The notes under the pieces: model-generated | The model's database searches: none | Seen by the model: only the letters and a program-made list of their open reading frames with translations | What the model was told of the DNA's origin: nothing | From: Candidatus Binatus sp. | Lineage (GTDB): Bacteria; Desulfobacterota; Binatia; Binatales; Binataceae | Direction: 5' to 3' | DNA length: 64,000 nucleotides | Assembly: GCF_036567905.1 (NCBI RefSeq) | Contig: NZ_DATCTO010000077.1 | Span: 1 to 64,000 of the forward strand | Translations under genes and position numbers: made by a program | Part shown: positions 52,260 through 60,805 of the stretch, piece after piece | Position numbering within the stretch: the stretch's first letter is position 1 | Layout of the letters: each line of letters begins with the position of its first letter

Positions 52260-54344
52260 ATGAGTAGCCCGAGTCAGTATATCGCCGACAGGTTTCCGTG
52301 GCTCACGCGCGCACGCGCGGTGGCTGGCGCCTTTGGCATCGCGCTGCTGATCATTTTCATCTGGCCAGATGCTCGGGTGGTGACCGATTTGGTCATCGTC
52401 ACGGCTATTCCGGGGACGATCGGGGCGATTGTGTTCGGCTTGACGTTTTGGTCGAAGGCCCGCGTTCAGATTGGGCGGCGACAGCTTCGATACAAGGCGG
52501 TGCGACAAGTCGCGGGCATCGTTGCCCTGGCCTGCCTGCCTTTTATCCTCATGCAGCGCGCTTCGATCTATCTTCGCGGCCCGCGCGTGGTTGCCTCTGA
52601 AAGTCCGGAAGCCTACCCGAACATGAAGCAATGGCGCATGCGTGTCGTCGTCGCAATTGCGCATCTCGAGGGGGACGATGGCAAGCAACTCGAAGGGCGG
52701 TTGCGCGACGCGCTTGCTGACCTCGATCGCCGCCTGAGCATCACGCCAATCATCCTGAACCGCACGATTGCGGTTTCGGGCCGTCCGCAAGGAATCGCGC
52801 ACCTTGACGCGCTTGGAGCGGTAACCGATGTGCGCGTCGAAGCGTTGATCTGGGGCGGCGCGAAGGGCGTCGCGCAGCCGGCCGTTGGTCCGCTCTACGA
52901 GACGATGTTCGGCAGCGATGCGCAATTCGGCGGGGCGTACCTTCCCGGCGACTTCAAGCTGCCGGGATTGCCGGTGGACGATCTGTGCACGGTGCTGCGT
53001 TTGATCGCCGCGACTCAAAGTGCCGAGTTCATGCAGCAGTGGGATTACAAATTTGGCGATGCGCTGGAGCCTCTGATCAAGCAGGTCCGCGCGATCGCCG
53101 ACGACTCCCGCAAGACGTCGGGCTGGACGGCGGACACCCGTGCACGAGTGAACCTGGCGGTCGGTATCGCGAGCAGCATCTCAGGTATCGAACTCGACTC
53201 CGAAGATTCTTTACATACGGCAATCGCTTACTTTCAGCGGACGCAGGCCGATTGGACACGCGAACGCGATCCGCTCGAATGGGCGATGGCGCAGCAAAAT
53301 CTTGGGCTGGCGCAGAGATCGCTGGCCGGGCAGAACCTGCAGGTTGCGCCTCTGCAGGCGGCAGCGACCGCTTACCAGAACGCGCTCGGGGTGTACCAGT
53401 CGCGATCCGATCGGCTCGATTCGGCGAATATGCAATACGCGCTCGGACTTACGTTCGAAAGAATCGGGCGGCATGAGACGGGTGTCGAGAGCCTGCGTAA
53501 GGCGGAGGATTATTATCGTGCAGCGGTGAACGGATTTGACGCGCGCTACTACCCGACTAGCTGGGGAGAAGCTCAACTCAACCTTGGCAATACGCTCAGG
53601 GTGCTGGCCCACCGGGATGGGAGCACGAAAGAACTCGAGGATTCCATCGCGGCCGATCAGGAAGCATTGAAAGTCTATCATAAGAGTTCAGAGCCAATAT
53701 ATTGGGCGTCGGCCCAAGGCCAACTTGCTCAGAGCCTCGACACGCTAGGCGAGATGACGTCGAATCGCGACGATTTCAAGCAGTCGATCGCGTTGTTCCG
53801 GCAAATTCTCGATGGATATCCACGCGAGCGCGATCCGCTGGTGTGGGCAGAAGTCCAGATTAATCTCGGCGGTGCGCTGATGGACCTATATGACCTTGAT
53901 CCGGATTCAGAGCGCAATTGCCTGGAACCAGCCGCAAGAGCCTTTCGCACCAGCCTGGAGGTGCTATCGCTCGAGCATCAACCGACCTCTTGGGCAATTG
54001 CGAAAACCGGTCTCGGAAATGCTCTGCTGAGTTTGGGCGAGAACGGGTCAGATACTTATTATGCCGAGCAGGCAATTGACGCGTTCAAAGACACGCTCAA
54101 GGTCTATAAGCCGGATCGACAACCGATAGAATGGGCAACGGCAAAGTACGACATGGGCGACGCGCTGGTTGAGCTCGGCGAGCGGGGCGCAGGAGTCAGG
54201 TATCTCGAAGAAGCAGTCGATAACTATCGTGAAGCGCTGACCGTGTTGTCGAAAGACAAGTCGCCGGATTTGTGGGGAAAGATACAGCACAGTCTCAAGA
54301 TCGCGCTCGACGACCTGCACCTGCGCGGATGGAAGGGCGGTTGA
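52260..54344 (+). CDS. Membrane-anchored TPR protein
   Basis: This 694-aa protein has two or three N-terminal membrane segments (about 22-38, 46-66, 80-97), a mixed domain at about 120-230 (RVVVAIAHLEGDDGKQLEGRLRDALADL), and then tetratricopeptide repeats from about 300. These recur in the form P-x-x-WA-x-AQ-x-x-LG-x-x-L, roughly every 55-60 residues to the C-terminus. It probably scaffolds other proteins at the membrane. The partner is unknown. It is divergent from the pseudouridine synthase gene. Confidence 0.8.
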   Translation: MSSPSQYIADRFPWLTRARAVAGAFGIALLIIFIWPDARVVTDLVIVTAIPGTIGAIVFGLTFWSKARVQIGRRQLRYKAVRQVAGIVALACLPFILMQRASIYLRGPRVVASESPEAYPNMKQWRMRVVVAIAHLEGDDGKQLEGRLRDALADLDRRLSITPIILNRTIAVSGRPQGIAHLDALGAVTDVRVEALIWGGAKGVAQPAVGPLYETMFGSDAQFGGAYLPGDFKLPGLPVDDLCTVLRLIAATQSAEFMQQWDYKFGDALEPLIKQVRAIADDSRKTSGWTADTRARVNLAVGIASSISGIELDSEDSLHTAIAYFQRTQADWTRERDPLEWAMAQQNLGLAQRSLAGQNLQVAPLQAAATAYQNALGVYQSRSDRLDSANMQYALGLTFERIGRHETGVESLRKAEDYYRAAVNGFDARYYPTSWGEAQLNLGNTLRVLAHRDGSTKELEDSIAADQEALKVYHKSSEPIYWASAQGQLAQSLDTLGEMTSNRDDFKQSIALFRQILDGYPRERDPLVWAEVQINLGGALMDLYDLDPDSERNCLEPAARAFRTSLEVLSLEHQPTSWAIAKTGLGNALLSLGENGSDTYYAEQAIDAFKDTLKVYKPDRQPIEWATAKYDMGDALVELGERGAGVRYLEEAVDNYREALTVLSKDKSPDLWGKIQHSLKIALDDLHLRGWKGG

Positions 54345-54350
54345 TCGAAA

Positions 54351-55184
54351 CTACTCGCGGCTCGCAGTCGCGGCAAGCGCGGGAGCATCTTCGGGCTCGT
54401 CGAGAACGATCGTCTTGTAGGCGAGCGCGGGCCCGGCGAGCGCAGTCGTCGCCATCGCGACCAGCAGCATATCCAGGCATCCCCTGGCGGCCGCCGCAAG
54501 GCCGGGAGGGTGATATCCGATTCCCCAATCGAGAATTTGGCGGATGACGTGGAATGGAGCAATAGAAAGAATAACGATCGCGGCAAGCCGCTCGATATTT
54601 CCCCTGCTTTGCTTCCACGCGGCCGATATTCCCGCATACTTCCGGATGGCGATCGCCGGAAAAACGAAGGCGAGCCGGACGAATCCGATCGCAAATAGAA
54701 TAAGTCCTGCGACCAGAAGCACTCCCGCCGCCGTAATGACCTGGTGGTCAAAGTTTCGCTGGCCGTAGCGCAAGAGCGCGGCTGACGGACCAACGAGGAT
54801 CGCGAGCGAGATCATCATCACGGCGGTCGCCAGCAGGTATAACCATTGAGTTCGCGAGTAGGCGAATGGAGGATCGGTTGCGATCGCCGGGCGGCCATAG
54901 ATCGCGAGCTTCGACCAGGTTACGGAAAACGGCGTGAACAGAACAAAATGCGCAACCATCAGGACGCCCGTCGCATATCTTGAGGCATCCTCGCGCGCCA
55001 GCAGAAAGCTGATCGCTCTTGCGGCAAGAGTCAGCAGAAACGGTATCCCGCCATACTTTACGAGTTCCGGCAGATACTTGAACGGCAACCCCAATGACTC
55101 CGCCACGATCGGGAAGATGGGCAGTTCGATCACCGTGAATCGCCGCTGACTGTTTGTTTGCCTGTTCGTTGTTCGCCACCGCAA
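54351..55184 (-). CDS. Polytopic membrane protein of unknown function
   Basis: A 277-aa protein with about six membrane segments (near 45-63, 72-90, 113-133, 148-173, 200-215, 232-252) and an Arg-Lys-rich cytoplasmic stretch AIRKYAGISAAWKQSRGNIERL. This recalls glycerophosphodiesterase-type or DUF975-like membrane domains, but not closely enough to assign. A GTG at 55131-55133 is an alternative start. It converges with the TPR gene, 6 bases apart. Confidence 0.65.
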   Translation of the reverse strand: MRWRTTNRQTNSQRRFTVIELPIFPIVAESLGLPFKYLPELVKYGGIPFLLTLAARAISFLLAREDASRYATGVLMVAHFVLFTPFSVTWSKLAIYGRPAIATDPPFAYSRTQWLYLLATAVMMISLAILVGPSAALLRYGQRNFDHQVITAAGVLLVAGLILFAIGFVRLAFVFPAIAIRKYAGISAAWKQSRGNIERLAAIVILSIAPFHVIRQILDWGIGYHPPGLAAAARGCLDMLLVAMATTALAGPALAYKTIVLDEPEDAPALAATASRE

Positions 55185-55568
55185 GACCGATCAATTCGAT
55201 CGTGCACGAGTCTGCCAATGGGATCGCGAGCTGGCAAGTGAACCCTTACTCGGGCGAGGCAATTTAGAAAAAAGAGCCGGGGTCCCTCGGCTTCGCTCGG
55301 GATGACAGGAAAACTCGGGACGACGCAGGGAGGATGCCTGCGCGGTCTGAGGAAAGCGCGATTGTGTCGATTCGCGTCAGTAGGTGGTGCTAAGGGCAAC
55401 AGCTTCGATCTGAGCGAATGAGAACTTAGATTAATAATTCTAATAACTTTGCGAATGGTTTCGCGAAGTCATGCAGATTTTCTCTTTGTTACGAGAGATG
55501 CAATCGAACCGGCACGTCTGTTGCACTAATGCCGGGATAGAAATTTAACTCCGACGCCGTGCATCAAT
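55185..55568. other. Intergenic region upstream of the multihaem operon
   Basis: 384 bases. A segment near 55271-55305 (GCCGGGGTCCCTCGGCTTCG then CTCGGGATGACA) looks like a self-complementary intergenic repeat. From 55425 the sequence is AT-rich and carries an inverted repeat listed separately, likely the promoter region of the cytochrome operon. No gene is supported. Confidence 0.55.
55447..55468 (+). promoter_or_regulatory. Inverted repeat in the promoter region of the multihaem operon
   Basis: CTTTGCGAA and TTCGCGAAG arms, nearly perfect reverse complements with a short spacer, lie in an AT-rich stretch about 100 bases before the first cytochrome gene. It could be an operator. The regulator is unknown. 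Confidence 0.35.
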
Positions 55569-56780
55569 ATGCAAGACCTCGGAAGACGGGTGGGTCGCCG
55601 AATGCGTTCGTTGATTTCGGTTGCGCTAGTAGTACTGCTACTCGCAGCGCCGGCTTGGGCGCGGGGAGAGCGGCCGGTCAAGGGCTCTGAAGCGCCAGCG
55701 ACGTCGCCCGAGACTGCGGCGGTCGAGCCCGGCATACTCTATCCTCCGCTGCCCACCGATCTGACGCCGCCGACCTACGACTATGCGGCGCCCGAGACGT
55801 GCGCCGGGTGCCATTTTATACTTGGCCTCGACCACACTTCGCGCGTATTGGGCGTCTGGTATGAGAGCGCCGCCCTTGTCAACGCTTCGTGTACCGCCGG
55901 TCCTACGACTACGACCCCTGGCTCTCCATATGCGTGCTGTGAAGGGAAAGGGACAGGCACTTGCGCGAGCATGTGGCAATTGACGGGCAGCGGATGGCTC
56001 GCCTCGCGGCACGCGCAGTCCGATCATGGCTCGACCGAGAACGGGTTTTGCGCAAAGTGTCATTCGCCCCTTCAAGCTTCCGCGAGTGCAGCCTTCAACA
56101 ATGGAGTCGTCAATGCCGGCCCTATTCCGCAGCAGAGATTCCAAGCCGTAACCTGTGCAACGTGTCATCCTCCGGACAACATCACCGCGCAGATCGGCGC
56201 GCTGAATCCGGATGCTATAGACGGCGGGGCGATCGCAATCTATCTCTGGAAGGGCGTCAACAATCCCGCCTCCTATCAGACTCTGAGCACCGGAGTGAAC
56301 GCCGACGGCACTTCGACGGAAGACCTGCTCTGCCTCAACTGCCATGAGCAGCGTCACAACTTCGCCGAGGGCAAGGGCACACCCATGTATGATATGATGG
56401 TGACCACGCACAATCATCTGATCCCTGGCGGTGGTCCTGTCCGATGCATCGATTGCCACATGTCGACCTATCAGTCCATCGGCGGCGGTACCACCGGCCT
56501 ACCGGTGCTCGAGGAAAGGTTTCACGACTGGAACGTTGGCGCGGACCTTCCTTATTCCTGCGGCGCGATAGGATCAGTGTCGAACTGTCATAACAGCTCA
56601 TATAGCAAGTTCACTGTAACCGACGCGCAGAACCTCATCCCGTACATTAAAGAGCAGCACATCGATTGGTGGTCCCTGCCGCCGTTCAATGGGGTGGCAC
56701 AGGCCGCAGTGCCGGCGCACGGGGCGCTCGTGGAGTTCAAGGTACTAGAGCGAGAGATATCGAAAATTGACGCTATGTGA
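55569..56780 (+). CDS. Secreted multihaem cytochrome c, first of a paralogous pair
   Basis: This 403-aa protein has a signal peptide (MRSLISVALVVLLLAAPAWA, from Met12) and five CxxCH haem-binding motifs at residues 78, 161, 196, 255 and 293. A sixth place has C331-x8-C340-H341. A conserved Cys cluster (ACCEGKGTGTCA, about 122-133) and SRHAQS are shared with the next gene. The ending (LPYSCGA...QHIDWWSLPPF) is also shared. No membrane segment follows the signal, so the product is periplasmic or exported. It should carry electrons; partners are the next cytochrome and the kelch protein. No clear ribosome-binding site; ATG 55602 is an alternative start. Confidence 0.85.
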   Translation: MQDLGRRVGRRMRSLISVALVVLLLAAPAWARGERPVKGSEAPATSPETAAVEPGILYPPLPTDLTPPTYDYAAPETCAGCHFILGLDHTSRVLGVWYESAALVNASCTAGPTTTTPGSPYACCEGKGTGTCASMWQLTGSGWLASRHAQSDHGSTENGFCAKCHSPLQASASAAFNNGVVNAGPIPQQRFQAVTCATCHPPDNITAQIGALNPDAIDGGAIAIYLWKGVNNPASYQTLSTGVNADGTSTEDLLCLNCHEQRHNFAEGKGTPMYDMMVTTHNHLIPGGGPVRCIDCHMSTYQSIGGGTTGLPVLEERFHDWNVGADLPYSCGAIGSVSNCHNSSYSKFTVTDAQNLIPYIKEQHIDWWSLPPFNGVAQAAVPAHGALVEFKVLEREISKIDAM

Positions 56781-56793
56781 GCGCAGCAGGAAG

Positions 56794-58059
56794 ATGATGA
56801 ATATCAACGCCGCCACCTCGAGGCGACTATCGCAGCTACGTCCGGAGGCTTTTGCTGGTCCGGTCCGGCTGCACGGGCGCCTGCAAATCGAGAGACTGGC
56901 TCGAATCGCTGCGATCCTCTGTGCGTTGATCCTCGCGTGGAATGCTCAGGGTTCATGCGCCGGTCCCCTCCCCGTGAACCTGGACCGCCCCGACTATAAT
57001 TACGCCAGCGTTACCTGTATGTCCTGCCACTTTGCCGATCAAGTAGAGCACCAGTCGCGCGCCGCCGGTGTTTCGTATGGCAACGCTGCGTGTTTGAGTA
57101 GTGGATTTCCATCTGCGTGCTGTACAGGGGCCGGGACAGGCACTTGCGCGGCGGACCAGTGGAATCGAACGGGCCATGGTTGGTGGGATTCGCGGCACGC
57201 CCAGTCACAGAACGGCTGGTCAAGTACGGTGATCAATTACGGCTGGACACAAGCCCCCGGGCCATACGGCGAGAACGACAATACTTTCTGCGCATCCTGC
57301 CACTCGCCGCTCCAGGCCAGCACAACCGTGCCAGGAATGTTCGCCCTCGGCGCCGTGACCAACCCGGTCACAGTTTCGAGCTTTACAGGCGTGTGGTGCA
57401 GCTCGTGCCATCCGAGCAGCAGCCTCGGCACAGCGATCCTGGCGAAATATCCCACTGCGGAATCGGGTGGCGTAACGGCTACGCTCACCCGCGGCGCGAA
57501 TCCGGCACTAGCAGCCTCGTGGATGCCGATACTTCCGGGTTTCGCCCCCGATGGCATTAAGTATGAAAGCCATTTCTGCCTGACCTGTCACGAACAGGAT
57601 CCGCATAATGCGGCGTCGAATGGGGTCTTTCAGGCGATGTACGCTGCCGGTGTGTCGTGTATCGATTGTCACATGGCCCCTTTTAATCTTTATGCCGGCA
57701 GCGCCAGCCATCCGATAAGTCCGCCGCTCGTGGAGCGGTTCCATGACTGGAAGGTCGCCGAAAACTTACCGTACTCGTGCGGCGCACAGGGTTCCCTAAG
57801 TCAATACACCTGCCATACGAACTTCACCGCCGCCTCCGCTCTGGCTTTTATCCCTTTCATGACTTTTCAACACAGCGATTGGTGGGGCCTGCCGCCGTTT
57901 TCGACCCAGATGGCCGCGGTATCAGCACATGAACTGAACGCGAGTTCCGACCAGCTCGCGCTGTGGCGCGAGATACAGGCCGTTTACGGGCGACCGCGCC
58001 TCACAGAAGCCAGCTATAAGACAGGGACGCGGCCGAAGACCGCAGTCGCAACGCGATGA
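56794..58059 (+). CDS. Secreted multihaem cytochrome c, second of a paralogous pair
   Basis: A protein of about 421 aa with an N-terminal hydrophobic segment (LARIAAILCALILAWNAQGSCA). Counting from the ATG at 56794, five CxxCH motifs lie at about 75, 166, 202, 262 and 289. A long-spaced C329-x10-C340-H341 sits at the place of the first protein's C-x8-C-H. It shares with its neighbour ACCxGxGTGTCA, SRHAQS, FCAxCHSPLQAS and the QHxDWWxLPPF end, so the two arose by duplication. ATG 56794 or 56797 follows GCAGGAAG closely; an upstream TTG at 56767 would overlap the previous gene. It overlaps the kelch gene by 4 bases. Confidence 0.85.
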   Translation: MMNINAATSRRLSQLRPEAFAGPVRLHGRLQIERLARIAAILCALILAWNAQGSCAGPLPVNLDRPDYNYASVTCMSCHFADQVEHQSRAAGVSYGNAACLSSGFPSACCTGAGTGTCAADQWNRTGHGWWDSRHAQSQNGWSSTVINYGWTQAPGPYGENDNTFCASCHSPLQASTTVPGMFALGAVTNPVTVSSFTGVWCSSCHPSSSLGTAILAKYPTAESGGVTATLTRGANPALAASWMPILPGFAPDGIKYESHFCLTCHEQDPHNAASNGVFQAMYAAGVSCIDCHMAPFNLYAGSASHPISPPLVERFHDWKVAENLPYSCGAQGSLSQYTCHTNFTAASALAFIPFMTFQHSDWWGLPPFSTQMAAVSAHELNASSDQLALWREIQAVYGRPRLTEASYKTGTRPKTAVATR

Positions 58060-59354
58060 TGATGACTAAAACGTCGAAGCGAAGTAAGCGCAATCTGCCA
58101 GCTGCCATGTGGGCCTTGTCGCTTCTGTTCGTTGGGCTCCTTGCGGTGCTGCCTGCAGCGGGCGAGCAAGCTGACTCGAGCAGCCCAGCGCGCCGAGGCA
58201 TGCTGCTTGCGGGAGGCTTTGATCAGTTCAACGGTCCGACGGCCACCGCGGAGTTTTACAGCTTTAAGACTAAAACCTTCTCCTGCAAGTTTTTAGGAGG
58301 AGTAAATTCTGCTACCGGAGCGTGCAACAACACCCTAGCGCAGGCCCGTTTCTACGCGTCGGTGGCGCCGCTACCGGGCGGCGGGGCGCTGATTGCAGGC
58401 GGCAACGGCGTCGGCACGACATGCCTCAACTCGGCGGAGATTTACAATTCGTCAACCGGTAAGTTTACCGCGACCGGTAGCATGACTGACGCCCATTGTT
58501 TCGCGCACACCACCACCGTGCTGCAGAATGGCGAGGTTCTAATCACCGGCGGAGAAGACGAAACAGGAAACCTGGTCAATACCGCGGATATGTACAATCC
58601 GTCGAGCGGCAAATTCGATTGCTCAGGGCTGGGAGGAGCCGATCCGACTACCGGCTACTGCCAAAGCACGCTGACCGATGCCCGCTTCCACGACACCGCA
58701 ACGCTGTTAGAGGATGGCCGCGTGCTGATCGCGGGCGGCTTCGATGGTTCGATCGTCAATACGGCGGAGCTTTTCGACCCCGGCACGGGAACCTTCACTG
58801 CGACCAGCGGGACGATGACCGACAGCCGCGAAAACCACACCGCCGCCCTGATGGTAACCGGACCTCGGGCAGGCGACGTGCTCATCGCCGGCGGCCTCGA
58901 CGCTGACGGCAACGTGCTGCAAACTGCCGAGCTCTACAGTCCGACGGCCGGCAATTTTACCGCAACCACCAGCATGACCCATGCCCGCTATCTGCATACC
59001 GCGACCCAGCTTGATCCCACTTATGTCAAAGGTCGCGGTCGCCACGCCGGAAACATCCTCATCACCGGCGGCGAAGATGGAACCGGAACCGTGCTGGCGA
59101 CCGCCGAGATGTACGATCCTGTTGCCTTAACCTTCACGCAGGTTGGCGCCATGACCACTGCTCGCGCGCTCCATACGGCCGTGCTGATTACCTCGGGACC
59201 CAAGAAGGGCCTTGTCCTGATCGCCGGCGGGATCGACAACAACGGCAAGACGCTCAACACGGCTGAGCTGTTCAATCCCAAAACCGGCAAGTTCACCGCA
59301 ATCGGGAGCATGCAAGTGGGGCGCTCGTCGCAGGATGGTACGGCGTTACCGTAG
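58056..59354 (+). CDS. Secreted kelch-type beta-propeller protein
   Basis: This 432-aa protein has a signal peptide (MWALSLLFVGLLAVLPAAGEQ). From about residue 48 to the end it has repeated kelch-type blades with the pattern LL-AGG-...-N-TAE-Y-P-...-F-...-SMT-AR-H-TA, about six in number. Such propellers bind partner proteins or glycans outside the cytoplasm. Its ATG overlaps the stop of the second cytochrome (ATGA), so it is translated with it and may dock the cytochromes. It has no CxxCH motif. Confidence 0.85.
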   Translation: MMMTKTSKRSKRNLPAAMWALSLLFVGLLAVLPAAGEQADSSSPARRGMLLAGGFDQFNGPTATAEFYSFKTKTFSCKFLGGVNSATGACNNTLAQARFYASVAPLPGGGALIAGGNGVGTTCLNSAEIYNSSTGKFTATGSMTDAHCFAHTTTVLQNGEVLITGGEDETGNLVNTADMYNPSSGKFDCSGLGGADPTTGYCQSTLTDARFHDTATLLEDGRVLIAGGFDGSIVNTAELFDPGTGTFTATSGTMTDSRENHTAALMVTGPRAGDVLIAGGLDADGNVLQTAELYSPTAGNFTATTSMTHARYLHTATQLDPTYVKGRGRHAGNILITGGEDGTGTVLATAEMYDPVALTFTQVGAMTTARALHTAVLITSGPKKGLVLIAGGIDNNGKTLNTAELFNPKTGKFTAIGSMQVGRSSQDGTALP

Positions 59355-59369
59355 GGCGACGAGGCGTCG

Positions 59370-60296
59370 ATGGCCGATTGCTCACAATGCGAGACACCGT
59401 TCCCCACGGGCGCGAAGTTCTGCGCTGCGTGCGGCAATCGCGTCGATGCGGCTGGCGCGGACAAATTCTGGCGGCCAAGCGACAGCCGGCCTCGCCGCAG
59501 TGGGTTCTCAGCTTCATGGATTGCCGCAGTCAGTGGTGCGTTTTTGGTTGGCGCAGCCCTGACATGGTTGCTTATGCCTGCCGGGAAACACGATCGTTCC
59601 CAAGTTGCCATGCAGCCAACTATCCAGAAGCGTGCACCGATTTTGAACGCCCAAGCATCTGGTATGCCGCCCGGACATTCGGCGACGTCTTTACCGGCGG
59701 GGCACCCGATGGCTCGTGGTCAGGCCCACGCCGCCGGCACGCTTATCGCCAAGGCGGAGAAACAGGCCAAGGCCCGTCCCAAGGACATCGAAGTTTGGAA
59801 CCGCCTCGGCGACGTGGCCTTTCGCTCCGCGGCGTTCGACCCCGCGAACGATGACACGGCGCGTGAAGCGTTCACTCACGTGCTCGAACTCGACCCCGAC
59901 AATCTCGACGCCCTGCGCGGGCTCGGAAACGTATCTTTCGATCAACGACGATTCGACAAAGCGATCGCGGCGTACCAGCACTACTTGGGCCGTAAACCGA
60001 AAGACGTGCAGGTACTCACCGATCTCGGCACGATGTATTTGGCCCAGCACAACTCCCACGAGGCAATCGCACGCTACGCTGCGGCGCTCTCGCTCGAGCC
60101 GGGGTTCTTTCCAGCTCAGTTTAACCTTGCAGTGGCGTACCTGCTGCTCAATGACACCGCCCATGCACGTGAGGCGCTGTCGCGCGCGCGCGCGCTTGCA
60201 CCTGGAGATGCTGCTCGCACCAGGATCGATCTGCTGTTGGCGCGGATAGATTCAAATGAAATGGCGAAGAGCACTGCTGCCAGCAAGTCGCGATGA
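59370..60296 (+). CDS. Zinc-ribbon, membrane-anchored TPR protein
   Basis: This 308-aa protein starts with a zinc ribbon (Cys4, Cys7, Cys18, Cys21). One membrane segment follows (about 50-69), then a linker and three to four TPR repeats (about 125-285: EVWNRLGDVAFRSAAFD, LDALRGLGNVSFDQRRFDKAIAAYQHYL, VLTDLGTMYLAQHNSHEAIARYAAAL). The TPR part should be outside the cytoplasm and resembles CcmH/NrfG-type assembly helpers. It lies 15 bases after the kelch gene, so it may help assemble the multihaem proteins. Confidence 0.82.
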   Translation: MADCSQCETPFPTGAKFCAACGNRVDAAGADKFWRPSDSRPRRSGFSASWIAAVSGAFLVGAALTWLLMPAGKHDRSQVAMQPTIQKRAPILNAQASGMPPGHSATSLPAGHPMARGQAHAAGTLIAKAEKQAKARPKDIEVWNRLGDVAFRSAAFDPANDDTAREAFTHVLELDPDNLDALRGLGNVSFDQRRFDKAIAAYQHYLGRKPKDVQVLTDLGTMYLAQHNSHEAIARYAAALSLEPGFFPAQFNLAVAYLLLNDTAHAREALSRARALAPGDAARTRIDLLLARIDSNEMAKSTAASKSR

Positions 60297-60805
60297 AATT
60301 TCCCTTACACTTCAGTGTGCCGAGTCAAAAGTGGCAGGTCATTGGCAAGAACGATATTGGCGATGATCAGCTCACGCCATGGACGGCGGCGTCGCCTTAA
60401 TCAATGTTCCTCGGCAACGAATTTCTCCCCTGAAATCTCTTCTCCGAAAAGATACCGCAAGATACGCGCGAGAGATTTCCTGGAAGCCGCCCCGGCGATC
60501 TGAAGATTGCACGACTGTGTCTGACCTGCGCCGCATGCAGGACCACCAGTCCAAGAAGTCGTCGCGGCTGCGCCCGCTGCATTTGAGAGCGACGGAAGAA
60601 TCTGAGAAATTGTAGCCTGACTCGGGTGAGGTAAATCGGCGAGCTTCATGCAGAGGCTCGCGGCCCGCGTTCTGATATTCTAACAGACGGGGCGGCGCAC
60701 GAACGCGGTGGTTCGCTTTTCGCTGCACCGCGTGCGCATTTTTTTGCGCAGCTCGCGCATCAGTCAGACCGTGGCCGGGCCGTCCGGATCGAGAGGCAAG
60801 TTTTT
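60297..60805. other. Intergenic region before the glucan synthase gene
   Basis: 509 bases with uneven composition and only short frames without family-like sequence. No RNA gene, repeat shared with the window, or clear terminator was found. It likely holds the end of the cytochrome operon and the promoter of the next gene. Confidence 0.5.

Noticed and set aside
52221..53018. Long N-terminal extension of the pseudouridine synthase frame
   Set aside because: Antisense to the TPR gene and without S4 or other domain sequence; the ATG at 52220 gives a normal family length.
60372..60728. 118-residue minus-strand frame in the gap before the glucan synthase
   Set aside because: Basic, low-information sequence with no recognisable motif or ribosome-binding site.
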